Positions 36,524-40,682 of a DNA stretch of 40,682 nucleotides are shown in pieces. The notes beneath the pieces are model-generated. The model was given only the letters and a program-made list of their open reading frames with translations, was not told where the DNA came from and searched no databases. Where the stretch lies: positions 1-40,682 of the forward strand of contig VGJY01000014.1 in assembly GCA_016867235.1 (NCBI GenBank), in the 5' to 3' direction. A program made the position numbers and the translations under genes. Source of the DNA: Candidatus Tanganyikabacteria bacterium. Lineage in GTDB: Bacteria; Cyanobacteriota; Sericytochromatia; S15B-MN24; VGJW01. The stretch's first letter is position 1. The number at the start of each line of letters is the position of its first letter.

Positions 36524-37131
36524 TGCAGCGCCGAGAACCCTTCAGGGAGCTGGAAAGACGGCGGCACGAACCTGGCGGCCTGCTGCGCCGCGGCGGCCAG
36601 CGCCATGTTCGACTCGGTCTCGTTCTGGAACGACTGGACCTCCTCGGGAGTCATCCCCACCTGCAGCACCTTCTCGAGGTCGAAGGCCTTGTCGGTGAAC
36701 GTGTTGCCCTGGTAGTCGACGCCCTTGAGCACCACCTTCACGTCGCCGCCTTCCAGGCGCACCTGCTGCACCGTGCCCATGGCCCGCTGCGTCATCGACG
36801 GGCCCGCCGTGACCACCTTGCCGATGAGGTTGGAGGCCTGGGCTAGCGTCTGCAGCGCCGACGTGTCGGCCACGGTCTTGTTGAACGAGTCGAAGTTCTT
36901 GTTGAGCATCTGCATCTGGTTGAGGCTGCTGAACTGCGCCATCTGGGCGATGAACTGCGTGTCCTCCACCGGCTTGAGCGGATCCTGCGCCTTGAGCTGA
37001 GTGGTCAGGAGCTTGAGGAACTCGTCCTGGCCCAGCGTCTGGCCCCGCCCGGCCCGCGCCTTGGCGTTCGCCGACGTGGGCTGGGCTCCCGTCATGTTGA
37101 GCGCGGACGAGATCGCTTCGGTACTCGGCAT
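36520..37131 (-). CDS. flgD: Flagellar hook-capping protein FlgD, 203 aa
   Basis: The conserved N-terminal block LGQDEFLKLLTTQLKAQDPL, then KPVEDTQFIAQMAQFSSLNQ, identifies FlgD. It sits at the hook tip and guides FlgE polymerisation before being discarded. Residues 90-160 form the variable beta domain (SNLIGKVVTAG, VKVVLKGVDYQGN). The C-terminus is Ala/Gln-rich. The length is close to that of typical FlgD. It starts nine bases after the fliK stop and overlaps the next gene by ATGA, so it is part of a continuous transcript. Confidence 0.95.
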   Translation of the reverse strand: MPSTEAISSALNMTGAQPTSANAKARAGRGQTLGQDEFLKLLTTQLKAQDPLKPVEDTQFIAQMAQFSSLNQMQMLNKNFDSFNKTVADTSALQTLAQASNLIGKVVTAGPSMTQRAMGTVQQVRLEGGDVKVVLKGVDYQGNTFTDKAFDLEKVLQVGMTPEEVQSFQNETESNMALAAAAQQAARFVPPSFQLPEGFSALQ

Positions 37132-37140
37132 TTGACCTCC

Positions 37141-38487
37141 CTACGCTCTTACGTCCAGCGCCGTCACCCGTTCGACGGCGCCATCCCCCTGCGGGTCGGC
37201 CACCTGACCGACCTCGGCCCTGTCACTTCCACCCTGGAATAGAGACCGGTAAGTCTCCGGCAGCGCCCAGGAACCGTCCTGGCCGCGGGATTGCGGATCG
37301 GCCTGGCCCTGCCACTGGCCGCTTGAAGCCCACTCGTCGGCATCGGGCCGCTGATGGTCGTAAGAGCCCGCGACGCTCACCTCGAGCTTCTCGATCTTGA
37401 TGCCCTGCTCGGCGAGGCTGGCGCGCATGATCTCGAGTTGCTGCGCCACGGCCTCGCGGACCTGCGGGTTGTCGACGCGGACCATCGCGTTGATGGACCC
37501 GTCGATCAGGGTCAGCCGCACGTGCACCTCGCCCAGGTGCTCCGGCTGGAGGATGAGCTTCACCGACGGCGCGCCGCCCTTGGCGTACGCCTCGAAATGC
37601 TCGACCATGGCCGATCCCAGGGGGCCCGCGCCCTGCTGGATGTTCACGGTCTTGGCGTCGCTCGCATGGGCCGGCCCCGCCCCGGCGGCCGCCGGGGCCG
37701 CCGTGGGTTCGGTCGGTTTGGCGGCGGCCGGATCGGCCTTGGCGGGCGCGCCTTCCGGCGGTTCCGCGTCGCGCAGGCCGGCGTCGGCGAGATTCGCGCC
37801 GCCCTCGCCGCTCGGGGCGCCCTGCTTCTCGCCGGCCGCGTGCCCCTCGTCGCCGAGGTTGAGATCCGCCAGTTCCACTGCGGGGAAGCCGGTCCCGGGG
37901 CCCTGGGCTGGTGATCCGGGCTTTTCAGCGCCGTCCGTCACTTGCACCTGGGTGATCGACCCTTTGTCGGGCCCCGGGATCTGGCCTCCGCTACCGGGAG
38001 GCTCCCCTGGTCGGCCTCCCGGACCCGCACCCGGGGATTGCCACGTCAGCCGCTCCTCTTCGTTGGGGGTTGCCGGCCCCGCGGCCCCTGCCGCCGCGTT
38101 TCCGGCTCCGGCCGCCTGCTCGTCCGCGGCGCCGGCGCTCACCGGCACCGGGCCGCTCGCGGCGGCACCCACCCCGTTCCCGGGTTCCTCCACCATGCCA
38201 ACGGGCGTGGCCGCGGGATTGACCGCGGCCACGGCCAGACCGGTCTGCGCTCCGTCCAGCGCTTCGCCGGCCCTGGGTTTCTGACCCATGAGACTCTTGT
38301 CGGCAGCCTGTTCGGCAGCGGCCTTGCGGAGCAGCTCGGCGAACTGCTTGGCAACTTTGCCGGCCTTGCTCGCCGAGGCGTGGCCGCGGTCCTGGGAGAG
38401 ATACCCCGTCTTGCGGCCGCCCGACAGCTTCGCCGGCGCCGCGACAAGCGGCGACGCAAGCGACACGGGCGTGCCCGACTGGGTCAA
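37141..38487 (-). CDS. fliK: Flagellar hook-length control protein FliK, 448 aa
   Basis: The C-terminal domain has the FliK signature: VKLILQPEHLGEVHVRLTLI, then VRVDNPQVREAVAQQLEIMR and LAEQGIKIEKLEVSV. The first 280 residues are a low-complexity Ala/Gly/Pro-rich ruler region with no stable domain, as expected for a molecular tape measure. TTG at 38487 is preferred because GGGGAGGGAG lies just upstream; another TTG at 38517 is in frame. FliK measures hook length and switches the export gate to filament substrates. Order fliJ-fliK-flgD is standard. Confidence 0.9.
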   Translation of the reverse strand: MTQSGTPVSLASPLVAAPAKLSGGRKTGYLSQDRGHASASKAGKVAKQFAELLRKAAAEQAADKSLMGQKPRAGEALDGAQTGLAVAAVNPAATPVGMVEEPGNGVGAAASGPVPVSAGAADEQAAGAGNAAAGAAGPATPNEEERLTWQSPGAGPGGRPGEPPGSGGQIPGPDKGSITQVQVTDGAEKPGSPAQGPGTGFPAVELADLNLGDEGHAAGEKQGAPSGEGGANLADAGLRDAEPPEGAPAKADPAAAKPTEPTAAPAAAGAGPAHASDAKTVNIQQGAGPLGSAMVEHFEAYAKGGAPSVKLILQPEHLGEVHVRLTLIDGSINAMVRVDNPQVREAVAQQLEIMRASLAEQGIKIEKLEVSVAGSYDHQRPDADEWASSGQWQGQADPQSRGQDGSWALPETYRSLFQGGSDRAEVGQVADPQGDGAVERVTALDVRA

Positions 38488-38574
38488 TTCTCCCTCCCCG
38501 AATGGCGCCCGCGGCAAAGGGGCGCGTGTGGACCAAGGTTACAATCGGATTGCGGGTACGCGTTCCGCAGGGTG

Positions 38575-39048
38575 TTATGTCCCCGAACGCTCGATCCCTA
38601 GAATCTTGCGGGCATGCGCCTGGGTGGCCAGTTCGTCGATCAGCTTGGCGTCGGCCGCGTCGAGTTCCTTGAGGTACTCGAGGTGCTGGTTCTCCCTGAG
38701 CCGATCCAGGACTTCCCGCTCCTGGCGGGCGAGCACCAGTTCCTGGCGGGCGGCTTCCTCGGCCTGCCGCTGGCGTTCCAGGTGGCGCCGGCGCTCCACC
38801 TCCTTGGCCTGCAGGGCCGAAAGGTAGCGCACGTGCTCTTCCAGATCCATGGCCGTGAACCGGCCCGAATGTTGCAATTCGGCGCGCTTGCGGTTGAGGT
38901 CGGTTTGCGCGTCCAGCACGGCCTGCAGGGCGGCTTCGGCCTCCTGCCGCATGAGCACCGCCCGCCCGAGCGCGCCGGCCTTTTCGTCCTCCACCTGCTT
39001 GCGGTGCTTGAGGACGGCCTCCAGGCGGAACTTGAATCTTTTCGGCAT
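38575..39048 (-). CDS. fliJ: Flagellar export protein FliJ, 157 aa
   Basis: The start MPKRFKFRLEAVLKHRKQVE is typical of FliJ. The rest is a single highly charged coiled coil (EEHVRYLSALQAKEVERRRH). FliJ sits in the FliI hexamer, like the stalk of F1 ATPase, and escorts export chaperones. It follows fliI by 112 bp, in which I see no gene. The length matches the family (about 147 aa). Confidence 0.9.
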   Translation of the reverse strand: MPKRFKFRLEAVLKHRKQVEDEKAGALGRAVLMRQEAEAALQAVLDAQTDLNRKRAELQHSGRFTAMDLEEHVRYLSALQAKEVERRRHLERQRQAEEAARQELVLARQEREVLDRLRENQHLEYLKELDAADAKLIDELATQAHARKILGIERSGT

Positions 39049-39160
39049 TCGGCGGCCTACTACTCGGCGACCCGCAGCGGCCGCTCCGGCCGGGCGGTCG
39101 CGGTCGCCGAGCCTGGCCGCGCACGGCGGCCCCGCGAGACCGCCCCGAGCAGGCGCCCCC

Positions 39161-40480
39161 TCACTGATCCACCAGGTACGCCAGCCCCGCCAGCGCTTCG
39201 TCGTAGCTCGACGCCTCGGTGAATTTCTGCCGCAGGAACCGGTCGATCGGCTCCTTGAGCGTGATCGCCCGGTCGATCGCCGGGTTCGAGCCGTGGGCGT
39301 AGGCGCCGATGTTGATGAGATCCCGGGCGTCGCGGTAGGTCGCCATGACCTCGCGCAACCGCCCTGCGCGGCTCTGGTGATCCTCGGCCGTGATCTCGGG
39401 CGCGACGCGCGAGATGCTGTTCAGCACGTCGATCGCCGGGTAATGGTTCATCGCCGCCAGATCGCGCGACAGGATGATGTGGCCGTCGAGGATGCCGCGC
39501 ACCGCGTCGGAGATTGGCTCGTTGAAGTCGTCGGCGTCGACGAGCACGGTGTACAGGCCGGTGATCGACCCCTCGGGGCCCATGCCGGCCCGCTCCAGCA
39601 GGCGTGGCAAGAGCGCGAAGACGCTGGGTGTGTAGCCTTTCGTGGCGGGCGGTTCGCCGGTCGCCAGGCCGACCTCGCGCTGCGCCATCGCGAAGCGGGT
39701 CACCGAGTCCATCATGAGCATGACGCTCGCGCCCATGTCGCGGAACGACTCGGCGATGGCGGTCGCCACGAATGCCCCCTTGAGGCGCACCAGGGCCGGC
39801 GTGTCGCTGGTGGCCACCACGACCACGCTGCGGGCCAGACCTTCGGGGCCCAGATCTTTCTCGATGAACTCGCGGACCTCGCGGCCTCGCTCGCCGATCA
39901 GGCCGATGACGTTGATGTCCGCCCGGGCGTTGCGGGCGATCATGCCCAGCAGCGTCGACTTCCCGACGCCCGACCCGGCGAAGATGCCCAGGCGCTGCCC
40001 GATACCGACCGTCAGGAGCGAGTCGATGCAGCGCACGCCCATCGGGATGGGCCGGTCGATGCGGCGGCGGTGCAGGGGGTTGGGGGGCGCGCGGTCGATG
40101 GGGACGCGAAACCTGGTCCCCAGCGGCCCCCGGCCGTCGATGGGATTGCCCAGGCCATCGAGGATGCGGCTCTGCAACTCGAGTCCGACCGGCACCTGGA
40201 ACGGCCGGCCGGTGCCTATCACCCGCGAGCCGGGCTTGATGCCGCCCATCGGCCCCAGCGGCATCAGCAGCAGGCGGTCGGCGCGGAAGCCCACGACTTC
40301 GGCCAGGATGGGCGGTTCGCCGTCCGGGACGATGCGGCAGACCTCGCCCATCTTCGCCGGCGGGCCATGCGATTCGATGACCAGGCCGACGACCTGGGCG
40401 ATGCGGCCTTCGAACCGGACGGGATCGAGGGCTTCGAGCTTCTTCTCGTAGGCCGGGAAATCGACAATCGGCGAGGTCAT
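39161..40480 (-). CDS. fliI: Flagellum-specific ATPase FliI, 439 aa
   Basis: Walker A lies in GIFAGSGVGKSTLLG, followed by VIGLIGERGREVREFIE, VMLMMDSVTRFAMAQREVGL and GEPPATKGYTPSVFALLPRL, all strongly conserved in type III export ATPases. Full length is as in E. coli (457 aa). It energises and orders export of rod, hook and filament proteins. ATG at 40480 overlaps the stop of the upstream partial gene by ATGA. Confidence 0.96.
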   Translation of the reverse strand: MTSPIVDFPAYEKKLEALDPVRFEGRIAQVVGLVIESHGPPAKMGEVCRIVPDGEPPILAEVVGFRADRLLLMPLGPMGGIKPGSRVIGTGRPFQVPVGLELQSRILDGLGNPIDGRGPLGTRFRVPIDRAPPNPLHRRRIDRPIPMGVRCIDSLLTVGIGQRLGIFAGSGVGKSTLLGMIARNARADINVIGLIGERGREVREFIEKDLGPEGLARSVVVVATSDTPALVRLKGAFVATAIAESFRDMGASVMLMMDSVTRFAMAQREVGLATGEPPATKGYTPSVFALLPRLLERAGMGPEGSITGLYTVLVDADDFNEPISDAVRGILDGHIILSRDLAAMNHYPAIDVLNSISRVAPEITAEDHQSRAGRLREVMATYRDARDLINIGAYAHGSNPAIDRAITLKEPIDRFLRQKFTEASSYDEALAGLAYLVDQ

Positions 40481-40682
40481 AGGCCGGGCATCTCGAAGTC
40501 CTGGCTCCGGCCCGGGTCCGGCATGCCGCCTGCGGCACCGGGGGACTCCGGGTCGAGCGCGCCCGGGGGCATCGGGGCCCCGCCGGCGGCACCGGAGGGA
40601 TCCGGGTAGAGCGCGCCCGGGGGCACCGGGGGCCCGCCGGCGGCACCGGGGGGATCCGCCTCGCGCGCGCCCGAGGGCGCAG
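40477..40682 (-). CDS. 3' end of the gene before fliI, probably fliH (partial)
   Basis: Only the last 68 codons are in the window. They encode a Pro/Gly/Ala-rich tail built from an 18-residue unit (ALYPDPSGAAGGAPMPPG and variants; DNA units 40668-40615, 40614-40561, 40560 to about 40519), ending RSQDFEMPGL. By position this should be fliH, whose product inhibits and recruits FliI. Normal FliH ends in a folded FliI-binding domain, so a disordered repeat tail would be an addition; identity rests on synteny alone. Confidence 0.5.
   Translation of the reverse strand, partial: APSGAREADPPGAAGGPPVPPGALYPDPSGAAGGAPMPPGALDPESPGAAGGMPDPGRSQDFEMPGL

Noticed and set aside
38849-40609. Long plus-strand reading frame across fliJ and fliI
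   Set aside because: It lies opposite highly conserved fliI and shows no recognisable domain.

Overview
The window is uniformly GC-rich bacterial DNA from a motile organism. The right end carries a flagellar hook/export operon in the order fliH(partial)-fliI-fliJ-fliK-flgD-(TIGR02530-type)-flgE. The taxon cannot be fixed from sequence alone. A Ycf46-type AAA+ ATPase with DUF1257 (Ycf35-like) and DUF2997, next to a flagellar locus, would fit a non-photosynthetic relative of cyanobacteria or another deep-branching environmental phylum. This is a low-confidence inference. I saw no tRNA, rRNA, CRISPR, transposase or integrase.

Layout. 1-2560: a partial secreted protein, two unknown proteins and a short HD-domain fragment. 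2621-5236: an 871-residue helical-repeat protein facing the next operon. 5248-12702 (minus strand): a compact seven-gene operon, read GrpE-like, Hsp70-like, Ycf46-like AAA+, DUF2997, radical SAM activase-like, DUF1257, HEAT/WD40 protein. 12847-17109 (plus strand): three overlapping dynamin/Era-like GTPase genes that share a 144-bp divergent promoter region with the chaperone operon. 17106-20333 (minus): a large STAND NTPase with an N-terminal zinc ribbon, a HEPN-like RNxxxH motif and C-terminal helical repeats. 20444-21178: an alpha/beta hydrolase. 21179-21579: an intergenic region with a small ORF and a strong inverted repeat. 21580-23865 (minus): a double AAA+ ATPase. 23991-30811 (plus): a WYL-type regulator, a GHAH-motif small protein with a DUF6745-like partner, a cytoplasmic PQQ-type beta-propeller, and a long RecQ helicase with a repeat linker. 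31190-34036: a class III nucleotidyl cyclase fused to an NB-ARC-type ATPase and TPRs. 34188-40682 (minus): the flagellar operon, ending at an intrinsic terminator.

How the genes may work together. The stretch 2.6-24 kb is dense in NTPases: one Hsp70, three AAA+ modules in two proteins, three GTPases and one STAND. It is joined by large repeat scaffolds (HEAT, WD40, TPR-like) and two small conserved partners. Start/stop overlaps within the chaperone and GTPase operons imply translational coupling, and the divergent promoter implies joint control. My inference is a multi-component, nucleotide-driven membrane-remodelling, stress or defence system: Hsp70/GrpE and Ycf46-like AAA+ proteins would assemble or disassemble dynamin-like GTPases, with the STAND protein as sensor/effector. 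This is the best candidate for an undescribed system here. RecQ, the cyclase-ATPase and the flagellar genes look like ordinary neighbours.
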